Assembly (NCBI GenBank): GCA_002298785.1
Contig: DBMR01000071.1
Location: forward strand, 1 to 64,000
Direction: 5' to 3'
Source of the DNA: Verrucomicrobia subdivision 3 bacterium UBA693
GTDB lineage: Bacteria; Verrucomicrobiota; Verrucomicrobiia; Limisphaerales; UBA8199
Length of the DNA stretch: 64,000 nucleotides
Shown: piece by piece, positions 8,490 to 17,205 of the stretch
How the letters are laid out: the number at the start of each line of letters is the position of its first letter
Numbering within the stretch: the first letter of the stretch is position 1
The notes under the pieces: model-generated
The model's input: the letters and a program-made list of their open reading frames with translations, nothing else
The model's database searches: none
What the model was told of the DNA's origin: nothing
Translations under genes and position numbers: made by a program

Positions 8490-9143
8490 AAAGCCGGGTA
8501 TATTGCACTCCTTGCAGCGACCTTCCTCGCTCATATAGCCTCTGCAACGCCGCCTTGGCCTCCTCAAATTGTGGCCTCCCCAACCAGCAATTACGTTGCG
8601 TGGTTGCAATCGAGTCTCAGCGAATCTTTAGTGATCCGTTCAAACGCCACAGTTCTTTGTAGTTTCGCCTATAAAGACTTTGGCATTCCCGAGCGCTCCA
8701 CGATTGACCTGATGTCCACGGCTGGTTTGCTGTGGTACCGCGATAGCATCTCGTTCTTCGACAAAGCTGAAAGACATCTCGTAATGCGGTTGAGATGGGG
8801 GCGGTTTGTTGTCGTCGACCTGGCGACACGAAATCCTTCCTTGGACATGGCTCCGGAGCTGCGCCGCGAGATCGATGAGGCGGTCAGGCAGCAGATCCTC
8901 ACCTGGCTCAAGTCCGCTGATGCGCACGAGAGAGAGAAAGGCGCCCGTTATGCGGGGGATGTGAAATTGCACGAGGCGATTCCGCGCTTGAGGGAGCTGG
9001 CTGCGGATCCGCCGAAAGGGGACTATAAGGACGGGGATGCCCCTTGGGTTAAGTCATATTGGGTACGAAAGGCGGCATTGAATGCTCTGAAGGAAATGAA
9101 CATGGAGGTGAAAGGCGTGGTTCTTGAGGAGCCGGAGCAATGA
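8487..9143 (+). CDS. Exported protein with C-terminal HEAT-like segment
   Basis: A 218-residue protein starting at ATG 8487. The frame is open from 8391, but only the internal start gives a proper signal peptide (MKAGYIALLAATFLAHIASA, then TPPWPP), and the upstream part lies within palindrome D. Residues about 140-205 contain helical repeats typical of HEAT/PBS-lyase proteins, e.g. REKGARYAGDVKLHEAIPRL and VRKAALNALKEM. The central part contains beta strands and is not recognised. It is the last of the four orphan plus-strand genes and converges on nrdJ. Confidence 0.65.
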   Translation: MKAGYIALLAATFLAHIASATPPWPPQIVASPTSNYVAWLQSSLSESLVIRSNATVLCSFAYKDFGIPERSTIDLMSTAGLLWYRDSISFFDKAERHLVMRLRWGRFVVVDLATRNPSLDMAPELRREIDEAVRQQILTWLKSADAHEREKGARYAGDVKLHEAIPRLRELAADPPKGDYKDGDAPWVKSYWVRKAALNALKEMNMEVKGVVLEEPEQ

Positions 9144-9148
9144 CAGCA

Positions 9149-9222
9149 TCGAACAAACACCCTGGTAACTCCGTACCACACGACCCGCGCCCTGAGAGGG
9201 CCAGACCCAAGCGGGTGTTTCT
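9149..9222 (+). repeat. attC-like or terminator palindrome, site E
   Basis: Just after the stop codon, GCATCGAAC is the complement of the right core of site D. AAACACCC (about 9157-9164) pairs perfectly with GGGTGTTT (about 9212-9219). A GCCCTGAGAGGGC hairpin lies between. It could be the attC of the last cassette or simply a structured 3' end. Confidence 0.3.
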
Positions 9223-9250
9223 CTTTCAGGGCACAAAAGTGATAAAGAAA

Positions 9251-9284
9251 AATGAGCTACCGACCTTGCTGCCGACAGCTCATT
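9251..9284. terminator. Stem-loop between convergent genes
   Basis: AATGAGCT (9251-9258) and AGCTCATT (9277-9284) form a perfect 8-bp stem with an 18-nt loop, between the end of the small exported gene and the end of nrdJ. The stem is preceded on the plus strand by an A-rich run, which would be a U-run for transcripts coming from the nrdJ side. A bidirectional terminator is plausible. Confidence 0.4.
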
Positions 9285-9334
9285 GGAGATCTCAGGAATG
9301 CTTACCTGTTATAGGTATAGCGATATAAATTGCC

Positions 9335-12300
9335 CTACGAACACCCCAGGCTTTCGCCGCAGTTGAGGCATTTATAGCAGGCGCCGTTGCGGACTGCCAC
9401 ATGGCCGCAATTCGGGCAGGTGGGGGCGTCCTGCTGGAAATGCGCGACCGCGTCACTGATGCTCTTGATGGAGCGCTCGGGATGCGCGCGCGTTCCGTTC
9501 TTGCCGCCGCCGCGGGTGACCGCGCCCGGCTTCAAGTCGACGACATCGTTGTCTTCCGAGAGCGGCAGCTCAGGGACGGGCCGGTTCACCTTTTTTTTTA
9601 GCTCCTCGAGGAGGCCGGGGATGGCGAGTTCCGGTTGGTTGCGATTGGGCGTATTGGCGTCGCGATAGCCGGGCACGAACTGCATCGCCATCCAGCGGAA
9701 CACGTAATCGGTGATGGAAGAGGCATTCCGGATATCGGGATTCTTGGTGTAGCCGGAAGGCTCGAACCGTTGATGGGCGAACTTGCGCGACAGTGCGTCC
9801 AGCGGCACCCCGTATTGCAGCGCCATGCTGGTGAGTGTGCCGATGCCATCCATCAGGCCGCCGATGGTGGAACCTTCCTTGGCCATGGTGATGAACAACT
9901 CGCCGGGCTGGCCGTCTTCAAACAGGCCGACGGTGAGGTAGCCTTCATGTCCGGCAATGTCGAATTTGTGCGTGATAGCGGTGCGGGTATCGGACAGGCG
10001 GCGGCGCAGCGGCTGGCCGGCCAGGACCTGCAGCTTGTTGACTTCCTCTTCGAGCTCCTTGATGCGGTTCTCGAGGGTCGGCACCATGGTCGCCACGTCG
10101 GGTTTGTCGCCCGCGTCGTTGGTCCGCTTGGTATTGAGCGGCTGCGAGCGCTTGGAGCCGTCCCGGTAAATCGCCACGCATTTGAGCCCCATTTTCCAGG
10201 CCTGCACGTAGGCGTCGCGCACGTCCGCCACGGTGCATTCGTTCGGCATATTGACCGTCTTGGAAATGGCGCCGCTGATGAAAGGCTGGGCGGCGGACAT
10301 CATGCGCAGATGCGCCAGGTAATGAATGCTGCGCTGACCGCGATAAGGTTTGAACGCGCAATCGAACACCGGCAAGTGCTCGGGCTTGAGTCCGCTCCGC
10401 GCCGGGCCGGCTTCCTCCTGCACGTCTTCGATCGTATCGAAGCGTTCGATGTGAGCAATGATCCGCTCGATTTCCGCGGCCGAATAGCCGAGCCGTCGCA
10501 GGCCTTCCGGCACCGTGCGATTGACGATCTTGAGCATTCCGCCACCTGCCAGCAGTTTGTATTTGACCAGGGCGATGTCGGGCTCGATGCCGGTGGTATC
10601 GCAATCCATGAGGAACGCGATCGTGCCGGTGGGCGCCAGCACCGTGACCTGGGCATTGCGATAGCCATTGGCTTCACCACGCTCCAGCGCGGCCGTCCAC
10701 GTGTTGCGGGCCTCTTCTTTCAGGTAATGAAATTCTTCGCTCGGCTGAATATCTTCAGCCGCCGCGCGGTGCTGCCGGATCACCTCCAGCATGGAGTCCA
10801 CGTTGTCTTTCCGCAGTGGTTTGGTGACATGGGCGCAACGGGCATCCCGGTAACCGGCAAAGGGACCTTTCACCCCGGCCAACTCGGCGGAGACTTCATA
10901 TGAATGACCGGTCATGATGGCGGTCAGGGCGCCGGCCAGGGCACGGCCCTGGTCGGAATCATACGGCAACCCGTAGCTCATGATCAGGGAGCCGAGGTTC
11001 GCAAATCCGAGCCCGAGGGTGCGGTAGATGTGAGAGTTCTCGGCGATTTCCTGGGTCGGGTAACTGGCATTGTCCACCAGGATTTCCTGCGCGGTGATGA
11101 ACAGCCGCACCGCCACTTTGAACCGCTTCACGTCAAACGTGCCGTCCGCGCGCTTGAACTTCATCAGGTTCAAGGAAGCGAGATTGCAGGCGGTATTGTT
11201 CAGAAAGACGTATTCCGAGCAGGGATTGGTGGAATGGATCGGCTCGGTGCCTTTGCAGGTATGCCATTTTTGGATGGCGCCATCGTACTGGAGGCCGGGG
11301 TCGCCGCACACCCAGGTGCCTTCGGCGATCTTGTTCAGCAACGTGGCCGCGTCCTTTTTGGCCAGCGGCTGACCGCCCGTGACGGACCGGGTCCACCATT
11401 CGCGCCCATCGATGGCGGCTTGCATGAACTCGTCGCTGACACGCACCGAGAGGTTTTCGTTTTGATACATCACGCTGCCGTAGGCCTCGCCGTTGTACGA
11501 GCCGTCGTAGCCCTGCTCGATCAGCGCCCAGGCTTTTCGTTCCTCTTTCTGTTTGGCGTCGATGAATTCTTCAATGTCCCCGTGCCAGTCGCGCAGGGTG
11601 TTCATTTTGGCGGCGCGCCGCGTTTTGCCGCCGCTCTTCACCACGTTCGCCACCTGGTCATAGACCTTGAGGAACGAAAGCGGCCCGCTGGGGCGTCCAC
11701 CGCCACTGAGCTTCTCCTTGCTCGAACGAATCGGGGTCAAGTCCGTGCCGGTGCCGGAGCCGAACTTGAACAGCATCGCCTCGGCGTAGGCCAGATGCAT
11801 GATCGACTCCATGTTGTCTTCCACGGATTGGATGAAGCAGGCGCTGCACTGGGGATACTCGTATTGGGTCTTGCCCCGCTCGGCTTTGCCGGTCGTGGGG
11901 TTGTAGAACCAGTTGCCACGGCTCGATGTGTTCCCAACCCGGTACTGGTGATAAAGACCCACATTAAACCACACCGGCGAGTTGAAAGCGCCGTGCTGAT
12001 TCAGGCAGAGCCACAGCAGCTCGTCGTAAAAAACCTCGCCGTCCGTCTTGGTGAAATAGCCATCCTTCACCCCCCAATCCGTGATCGTGCGGCAGATGCG
12101 ATGGATGAGCTGCCGGACGGAAGTTTCGCGTTCCGGTGTGTTCTGCTCGCCGTAGAAGTACTTGGACACCACCACCTTGGTCGCCAGCAGCGACCAGGAC
12201 TTGGGCACTTCCACATTATCCTGCTTAAAAATGACCTTCCCGCCGTCATCCGTGATTTCCGCCACCCGTTTTTCCCACTCGATGCCATCAAAAGGCGAGG

Positions 12301-12454
12301 TCCCGGCATCGCTAAAAACACGCTCAATTTTCAGAGCCTTGGCGCCACCCTTCCCCTTGGCCTTTCCACCGGGGCGGGTGGCAGACACTTTAGCACGCCG
12401 AGCAGAGGCCGGCTGGGGGCCAGCAGACAATACTTCCGAGTTCGAATCGATCAT
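9335..12454 (-). CDS. nrdJ: Vitamin B12-dependent (class II) ribonucleotide reductase
   Basis: A 1039-residue adenosylcobalamin-dependent reductase that makes deoxyribonucleotides without oxygen or a separate radical subunit. Recognisable segments, in order, are GTGTDLTPIR, NPCSEYVFLNNTACNLASLN (substrate site with an active-site Cys) and VLAPTGTIAFLMDCDTTGIE. A long linker follows, then a C-terminal domain ending in the zinc-ribbon-like CPNCG and CYKCLNCGESLGC, which in this subclass supplies the cysteines that re-reduce the active site. Start: ATG 12454 is preceded by AAGGA with 6 bp spacing, a good ribosome-binding site. The N-terminal about 40 residues are basic and low in complexity (K, G, A). 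Upstream lies a palindrome-rich 520-bp leader region; no cobalamin riboswitch was recognised there. Confidence 0.97.
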   Translation of the reverse strand: MIDSNSEVLSAGPQPASARRAKVSATRPGGKAKGKGGAKALKIERVFSDAGTSPFDGIEWEKRVAEITDDGGKVIFKQDNVEVPKSWSLLATKVVVSKYFYGEQNTPERETSVRQLIHRICRTITDWGVKDGYFTKTDGEVFYDELLWLCLNQHGAFNSPVWFNVGLYHQYRVGNTSSRGNWFYNPTTGKAERGKTQYEYPQCSACFIQSVEDNMESIMHLAYAEAMLFKFGSGTGTDLTPIRSSKEKLSGGGRPSGPLSFLKVYDQVANVVKSGGKTRRAAKMNTLRDWHGDIEEFIDAKQKEERKAWALIEQGYDGSYNGEAYGSVMYQNENLSVRVSDEFMQAAIDGREWWTRSVTGGQPLAKKDAATLLNKIAEGTWVCGDPGLQYDGAIQKWHTCKGTEPIHSTNPCSEYVFLNNTACNLASLNLMKFKRADGTFDVKRFKVAVRLFITAQEILVDNASYPTQEIAENSHIYRTLGLGFANLGSLIMSYGLPYDSDQGRALAGALTAIMTGHSYEVSAELAGVKGPFAGYRDARCAHVTKPLRKDNVDSMLEVIRQHRAAAEDIQPSEEFHYLKEEARNTWTAALERGEANGYRNAQVTVLAPTGTIAFLMDCDTTGIEPDIALVKYKLLAGGGMLKIVNRTVPEGLRRLGYSAAEIERIIAHIERFDTIEDVQEEAGPARSGLKPEHLPVFDCAFKPYRGQRSIHYLAHLRMMSAAQPFISGAISKTVNMPNECTVADVRDAYVQAWKMGLKCVAIYRDGSKRSQPLNTKRTNDAGDKPDVATMVPTLENRIKELEEEVNKLQVLAGQPLRRRLSDTRTAITHKFDIAGHEGYLTVGLFEDGQPGELFITMAKEGSTIGGLMDGIGTLTSMALQYGVPLDALSRKFAHQRFEPSGYTKNPDIRNASSITDYVFRWMAMQFVPGYRDANTPNRNQPELAIPGLLEELKKKVNRPVPELPLSEDNDVVDLKPGAVTRGGGKNGTRAHPERSIKSISDAVAHFQQDAPTCPNCGHVAVRNGACYKCLNCGESLGCS

Positions 12455-12480
12455 GGCTGATCCTTAATCTGGTTGAGATG

Positions 12481-12496
12481 GGCGGTTCAAACCGCC
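12481..12496 (-). promoter_or_regulatory. Hairpin in the nrdJ 5' leader
   Basis: GGCGGTT and AACCGCC form a short perfect hairpin, 26 bp before the nrdJ start codon and just outside its ribosome-binding site. In the mRNA it could influence initiation or transcript stability. Confidence 0.35.
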
Positions 12497-12530
12497 GAGT
12501 TAATTTAAGCTCAAAAAAGTCAATTTTTCC

Positions 12531-12560
12531 CGCAATTTCTAACATCCACGTGAAATTGCG
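12531..12560 (-). promoter_or_regulatory. 9-bp inverted repeat upstream of nrdJ
   Basis: CGCAATTTC (12531-12539) and GAAATTGCG (12552-12560) are perfect complements separated by 12 bp. On the nrdJ-sense strand the stem is followed by an A-rich then T-rich tract. It may be an operator, an attenuator stem or part of a structured leader. Confidence 0.35.
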
Positions 12561-12586
12561 AAGCCCCATTAGTAGGGGAATGGGCG

Positions 12587-12609
12587 AACAATAGACCCCA
12601 CCTATTGTT
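12587..12609 (-). promoter_or_regulatory. 8-bp dyad upstream of nrdJ, candidate operator
   Basis: AACAATAG (12587-12594) and CTATTGTT (12602-12609) are perfect inverted complements around a 7-bp centre, about 133-155 bp upstream of the nrdJ start codon. The symmetry and spacing suit a dimeric regulator. It does not match the NrdR-box consensus as I know it. Confidence 0.35.
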
Positions 12610-12776
12610 GCTACAAGAAAAAAGTTGGAGAATCTACGCTATCGTTAATTGCCCAAAAAATCAGCGGTTTTTTCCGGGTAAAATCCAGTTTTTGCAACTG
12701 ACTTTTTGTGGACATTAGCCCCTCTGAATCCCAACCGCCAGGAAGGCGTTTTTGCGGCAGATTTGAAGGCTCCAAA

Positions 12777-12814
12777 GGGGTGTTTTCCAGCCGTTATCGA
12801 CCCGAAAACACCCC
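12777..12814 (-). terminator. 11-bp stem-loop downstream of the CBM48-type gene
   Basis: GGGGTGTTTTC (12777-12787) and GAAAACACCCC (12804-12814) form a perfect 11-bp stem with a 16-nt loop, about 160 bp past the stop of the CBM48-type gene on the minus strand. Only three T residues follow, so it would be a weak intrinsic terminator. It may instead be a processing or stability element. Confidence 0.4.
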
Positions 12815-12975
12815 ATGCTCAAGTTCTTGGCATTGGCTGGTTACCGCAGGAAGACCGCAGGGAAAAAGGCCGGATTCCAGGCCCACCCAACAGACGCCAA
12901 CGGTGTCAGGCTTATCACCGCGGCGCAAACCCCGGTGACAACCAATTCACCACCCCAAAACAAGGAAGCCGAACG

Positions 12976-13368
12976 TCAAGCGCTGACGACGAGCACCGAA
13001 TTCCGACCGCCAAAAGGGTTCTGCACCGCTTCCTTGGCATTCGGATCGGGCACCCAATTCCCGTCCACCACGAATAGATACTCGTATCGACCTGGGTTTA
13101 CTTTGAGGCTTCCGGTCCAGCGTCCGTTGCCGGCGGGCTGCAGCGGCGTGGCTTCCGGTTTCCAGGCGTTGAAAGAACCAGCGACCGCGACGCTTTTCGC
13201 GCCTGGTTGCACCAACTCCAACCGCACTCCCGAAGGGGTTTCCACTGCCGGAGCGGGCTTCGCCGCCACCACAACCGGGACCGCGCTGACTGCCGGAGCG
13301 GCTGTCACCGGCGCCGCTTTCTTGACCGTTTTCGATTTAATTCCAGTAGTTTTCGATGTCTTATTCAT
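12976..13368 (-). CDS. Small glycogen-binding (CBM48/early-set) domain protein
   Basis: A 130-residue protein with start ATG 13368 (the frame is open further upstream, but that part has no coding character). The N-terminus is basic (MNKTSKTTGIKSKTVKK), followed by an Ala/Pro/Val-rich linker to about residue 45. The C-terminal domain (about 48-130) is a typical isoamylase N-terminal/AMPK-beta glycogen-binding fold: VAVAGSFNAWKPEATPL, then GRWTGSLKVNPGRYEYLFVV and DGNWVPDPNA. Such stand-alone domains bind alpha-glucans or act as regulators; no enzyme is attached. It is divergent from the Gfo/Idh/MocA gene across a 424-bp gap and lies upstream of nrdJ. Confidence 0.85.
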   Translation of the reverse strand: MNKTSKTTGIKSKTVKKAAPVTAAPAVSAVPVVVAAKPAPAVETPSGVRLELVQPGAKSVAVAGSFNAWKPEATPLQPAGNGRWTGSLKVNPGRYEYLFVVDGNWVPDPNAKEAVQNPFGGRNSVLVVSA

Positions 13369-13792
13369 AATCAGAGCATAACCATGTAACTCCTGACCAA
13401 CTGCAATGCAACTTTTTGCATCATAGCACCGAATGTGCCGCAGGGCCGATTTTATTGGGTCATCTTGTAAATCATTGCGGTTTAACCCACTTGTAACACC
13501 TCCGACACCGATTTGACCGGCGGAGAACTGCGCGAAAAAACTCACGATGGCCAAAAAGACACCGTCAACTTGAACCCCAGCCGATCTCGAGGTTTGCACA
13601 CCGGGTCGGAGACTCTCGGGTCGTGCCCGGTAGGCCGGCATGATCGTCGAAAGGGCGTGTTGGCTCTCGGACATCGAACGCCCATTGCCGTTGTTGCCCG
13701 TAGTGGGAGTGAAAAATGGCGTTTACATTCGCGGTGCGCTCTGGAGAATCAACTGTCAGCATGAAATCCGCTCGCAACGGATGTAAGCATTT
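13369..13792. other. Divergent intergenic region
   Basis: A 424-bp spacer between the leftward CBM48-type gene and the rightward oxidoreductase. It must hold both promoters. I see no strong -35/-10 pair, no credible gene and no long repeat; there is only a TGCAA/TTGCA-rich patch near 13416-13432. Confidence 0.5.
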
Positions 13793-15088
13793 ATGAAAAA
13801 GATACTTTGCTCACCCCTGCCCCGCCGCCGCTTTCTGCGGAGTTGCGCCGCCCTGGCGGCCCCGATGATTTTGCCGGGATCAGTCCTGGGTTTGAACGGC
13901 GCGGTTGCGCCTTCCAATCGCATTGCCTTCGGAGCGATGGGAGTGGGAAACCGGGCCAGGGCGATCCTGCCCAATTTTCTGTCGTTCAAAGAGATTCAAT
14001 TCGTGGCGGTGAGCGACTGCCGCGGCGACCGGCTGAAGAGTGCCAAAGAACTGGTGGATAACCATTATGGCAATGGTGACTGCCGCGCCCTGCCGGATTT
14101 TCGAGAACTGCTCGCCAACAAAGAGGTGGACGCCGTACTGATCGCGACCGGCAACCGCTGGCACGGGCTGGGCTCCATCTACGCCGCCCGGGCAGGCAAG
14201 GATATCTACTCAGAAAAGCCGGTGACCCTTACCATCGGCGAAGGACGGAAACTGGCGGACACCTGCCAGCGCTGCGGCACGATTTACCAGGCCGGCACCC
14301 AGCGGCGCTCGACCGCTTCCTACCAGTTTGCGGTGGACCTGGCGCGCCGCGGCAAACTGGGACGGCTGAAGAAAGTGGAAATGCAGGTCTGGGAAGGACC
14401 AGCCATCCCGCTGGAAAAAGCGGCGGCCGTCCCGGCAGGATGGAATTATGACATCTGGCTGGGGCAGGCGCCGTGGCATCCTTTCGTACCGGCACGCGTC
14501 AACGCCTGGCAATACTTCTGGGACACCGCCGAGGGCGTATTGACCGATATGGGCTGTCATTACACCGACCTCATGCAGTGGGCGGTGGACGCGGACCAAT
14601 CCGGGCCGGTGGAGTTTGAAGCCAAAGGCATATTCCCGGACGCGACGAAGTTCGGCAGTGATACGCCCCTCACTGCGGCCGCCCGCTGCCGTTATGCCAA
14701 CGGCGTCGAGGGCGTGATGTATCAACGCGGAGCTTTTGCCGACCGCTACATTCGTTTCATTGGCGACGAAGGCTGGGTCCAGGTGGATGACGAAACGGAC
14801 CTGGTCACCACCTCCCCGACTTCGCTGTTGAGCATGAAAGGCGCGGGCGCGGTAGGCTGGGGCGATGCCTCGGACCACGTGCGCAATCTCATCCAATCGA
14901 TCCGCAGCCGCAGGCCCACCCTGGTCCCGGCCGAGACGGCCCATCGGGCCATCACCATCTGCCAGGCGTGGAACCTCTGCCTGCGCCTGGGGTGCAAACT
15001 CAAATGGGATCCGGTGAAGGAGCGATTTGATTCGGAAGAGGCCAATCGCATGCTGTATCGCGAACCTCGGGCCCCCTGGCGTGCCTGA
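13793..15088 (+). CDS. Tat-exported Gfo/Idh/MocA family oxidoreductase
   Basis: A 431-residue protein with a twin-arginine signal (RRRFLRSCAALAAPMILPG, about residues 11-29). The NAD(P)-binding Rossmann domain follows, with GAMGVGNRARAILPNF and AVSDCRGDRL, then the family's EKP motif (YSEKPVTLTIGEGRKLAD). The second domain contains GGW-type substrate-site elements such as DMGCHYTDLMQWAVD. These enzymes oxidise or reduce sugars or inositols; the substrate cannot be read here. The HEAT-repeat gene starts 17 bp downstream, so the two are probably co-transcribed. A second member of the same family is at 41477-42817. Confidence 0.9.
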   Translation: MKKILCSPLPRRRFLRSCAALAAPMILPGSVLGLNGAVAPSNRIAFGAMGVGNRARAILPNFLSFKEIQFVAVSDCRGDRLKSAKELVDNHYGNGDCRALPDFRELLANKEVDAVLIATGNRWHGLGSIYAARAGKDIYSEKPVTLTIGEGRKLADTCQRCGTIYQAGTQRRSTASYQFAVDLARRGKLGRLKKVEMQVWEGPAIPLEKAAAVPAGWNYDIWLGQAPWHPFVPARVNAWQYFWDTAEGVLTDMGCHYTDLMQWAVDADQSGPVEFEAKGIFPDATKFGSDTPLTAAARCRYANGVEGVMYQRGAFADRYIRFIGDEGWVQVDDETDLVTTSPTSLLSMKGAGAVGWGDASDHVRNLIQSIRSRRPTLVPAETAHRAITICQAWNLCLRLGCKLKWDPVKERFDSEEANRMLYREPRAPWRA

Positions 15089-15105
15089 ACCTCGAAATCC
15101 TGCGT

Positions 15106-17115
15106 ATGAAATTCAACTCCGCTCACTGCTTCCGGCTGCTCACCTCCATCGGTCTGGTCCTGGGAAGTATTCACGTTCAAATCGCCACCGCCGCCGATTA
15201 TTCCGCACTGGTGGCCGCTGCCTCGAAAATCGAGCCCGGACAAAGCCTCGAGGCTTTTCAGCAGCTCGAAAACCTGCGCCTGGCCGCCACCAACCAGGTC
15301 GCACGAAGAGATTTGGAATCGGCGCTGGTGCAATTATTGAAACCGGAATCCACGTTTCTGGCCCGGAGATTTGCCTGCAAACAACTGGGCATCGTGGGAA
15401 GCGGGGAATCCGTTCCCGCCCTGGCCGCGCTCTTGTCCTCCGAAGAAACCGTGGGCATTGCGTGCCTGGCGTTCACGACATATCCGCCCGGAAAAGCGGA
15501 TGACGCTTTGCGATCGGCGGTGTCCGGCGCGGCCCCGGGAGCGAAAGTGCAGTTGCTCCAGGTGCTCGGAGATCGCCGGGACCCGAAGGCGGTAAAACTA
15601 TTTGCCGCCGCCGCGCTCGACGCCAATCGCGGTGTGGCGGAGGCCGCCATTGCCGGCCTGGGCAAGAGCGGCTCCAGCGCTGCGGTGAAGGAACTCGAAG
15701 CGCTGCGGAAAAATCCCACCGCCCCGCACCGAGTGGTTTTGGAAGCGATTCTTAACGCCTCCCAGGCCCGGTTGGCCAGCGGAGATCGAAAAGGAGCAGC
15801 CCAGCTTAACGAATCACTGCTTGATCCCGATGAGGAATTGGCCATCCGCCGCGCGGCCTTCGACGGTCTGACACGCTCCGACAAGGACGGCGGCCTGGCG
15901 CGGATTTTAGCCCTGCTCAAGAGCGATGACCGGGCGTTGCGGCCGAACGCCATTGCGGCCGTGGGAAGACTAACCCTACCGACTGCTTCGAGTGCCGCAT
16001 TTGCGGCCTTGCTGCCGGCACTTTCCCCGGATGAGCAGGCCTGGCTGATCGACAGCCTGGCCGTCATCGGAGACAAACCGGCCCTCGCGGCCGCCAAACA
16101 GTCCCTCCAGAGCCAGAGCGCTGTGGTCCGGCAAGCCGCCATCCCGGCGGTGGCTAAACTGGCCGGCGGAGACGCGGTAGAGCCGCTCGTCGGCGTGCTG
16201 AAATCCTCGCCATCCCCGGAGGAGGCCAAACTTATCGAAGCCGCGCTGGTTTCCCTGCCAGCCGGCAAGTTACTTGATCAGTCCATAACGAAAGAGCTGG
16301 AGCGATCGGAAGGCACTGTGCGCGCCCAACTCCTCATCGTAATCAACCGTCGCCAGGGCGCCGCGGCCACGCCGTTGCTGCTTGCGGAAGCGGATAATAC
16401 CAACGCCATCGTGGCCAAGACGGCCTTCCGCCGGCTGGCGTTGTCCGCCGGGACCGCGGACGTGCCGGCGACCATGTCGAAACTCCTGCGCCCCCTCGCC
16501 CCGGAGGTGCGGCACGAAGCCGAGGTGACCGTCGCCGCCCTGCTGGGCAAGATTCGGCAGCCTTCCCTGCGCTCACACGCCGCCCGCGATGCCATGTCCC
16601 GCGCCGATACGTCGGAGAATAAGATTTCGATTCTCAACCTCCTGCCGGCGTGCGGTGATGAAGACGCTCTCGCCAGCGCCCGGGAGATGATGAGCGATCC
16701 GGATCCGGCAGTGGTTACGGCTGCCATCGAGTCGCTGTCAGAATGGCCGGATGCCGGCGCTTGGAACCTTCTGGCCGGAGTCTACTTTACTCCAGGCGAC
16801 GAGACGCGACGTACCCTCGCGTTGAAAGGCCTGGTGCGCCTGCTGTCCGAGGGCAACGCCCGGGCGGATGAGGAAATACTGGGACGCTATGCCAAGCTGC
16901 TGGAGGCCGCCCGCAACGACGCGGATCGCCGCCAGGTTTTGGGCGCATTGGGCGGGGCGACTCATCCCGGTGCGCTGCCCCTGGCGCAAGCACAACTCAC
17001 CCGTGAACCGGTGCGGGCGGAAGCGGAAGCCGCCGTGCGCCGGATCGCAACCGCGATCAAGGCGAGCCAGCCCCAGGCTGCCGAAGCCGCCTTGAAAGCG
17101 CTGCCGCCCAAATAG
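15106..17115 (+). CDS. Exported HEAT-repeat protein
   Basis: A 669-residue protein. A signal peptide of about 30 residues (LLTSIGLVLGSIHVQIATA, then ADYSA) precedes an all-helical Ala/Leu-rich array of HEAT/PBS-type repeats along the whole length, e.g. ARRFACKQLGIVGSGESVPAL and AVVRQAAIPAVAKLAGGDAV. No catalytic domain is seen, so a scaffold or protein-binding role in the periplasm is inferred. It lies 17 bp after the Tat oxidoreductase gene. HEAT proteins frequently accompany such oxidoreductases in Planctomycetes and Verrucomicrobia gene sets for sugar use. Confidence 0.85.
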   Translation: MKFNSAHCFRLLTSIGLVLGSIHVQIATAADYSALVAAASKIEPGQSLEAFQQLENLRLAATNQVARRDLESALVQLLKPESTFLARRFACKQLGIVGSGESVPALAALLSSEETVGIACLAFTTYPPGKADDALRSAVSGAAPGAKVQLLQVLGDRRDPKAVKLFAAAALDANRGVAEAAIAGLGKSGSSAAVKELEALRKNPTAPHRVVLEAILNASQARLASGDRKGAAQLNESLLDPDEELAIRRAAFDGLTRSDKDGGLARILALLKSDDRALRPNAIAAVGRLTLPTASSAAFAALLPALSPDEQAWLIDSLAVIGDKPALAAAKQSLQSQSAVVRQAAIPAVAKLAGGDAVEPLVGVLKSSPSPEEAKLIEAALVSLPAGKLLDQSITKELERSEGTVRAQLLIVINRRQGAAATPLLLAEADNTNAIVAKTAFRRLALSAGTADVPATMSKLLRPLAPEVRHEAEVTVAALLGKIRQPSLRSHAARDAMSRADTSENKISILNLLPACGDEDALASAREMMSDPDPAVVTAAIESLSEWPDAGAWNLLAGVYFTPGDETRRTLALKGLVRLLSEGNARADEEILGRYAKLLEAARNDADRRQVLGALGGATHPGALPLAQAQLTREPVRAEAEAAVRRIATAIKASQPQAAEAALKALPPK

Positions 17116-17205
17116 TCACTGGCTCCAAGATGCTCTCCGCCGGTGACGGCAATCGATGACCGGCGGCTCCGGTGGCTTGTCTCATCGCCCAAGTTCGGCT
17201 AGCTT

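Larger units (their letters stand above)
12455..12975. other. Palindrome-rich region upstream of nrdJ
   Basis: A 521-bp stretch without a credible gene, between the CBM48-type gene and nrdJ on the same strand. It is AT-rich in its nrdJ-proximal half and holds four inverted repeats annotated separately (12481-12496, 12531-12560, 12587-12609, 12777-12814). The plus-strand open frames over it lack any family signature. Confidence 0.7.

Noticed and set aside
9635..12460. Two long plus-strand open frames (about 420 and 520 codons) opposite nrdJ
   Set aside because: They are the exact antisense of a certain gene, show no family motif, and are explained by GC-rich codon bias.
12455..12975. Cobalamin riboswitch upstream of nrdJ
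   Set aside because: The conserved GCCACTG-type B12-box element was not found on the nrdJ-sense strand; only simple inverted repeats are visible.
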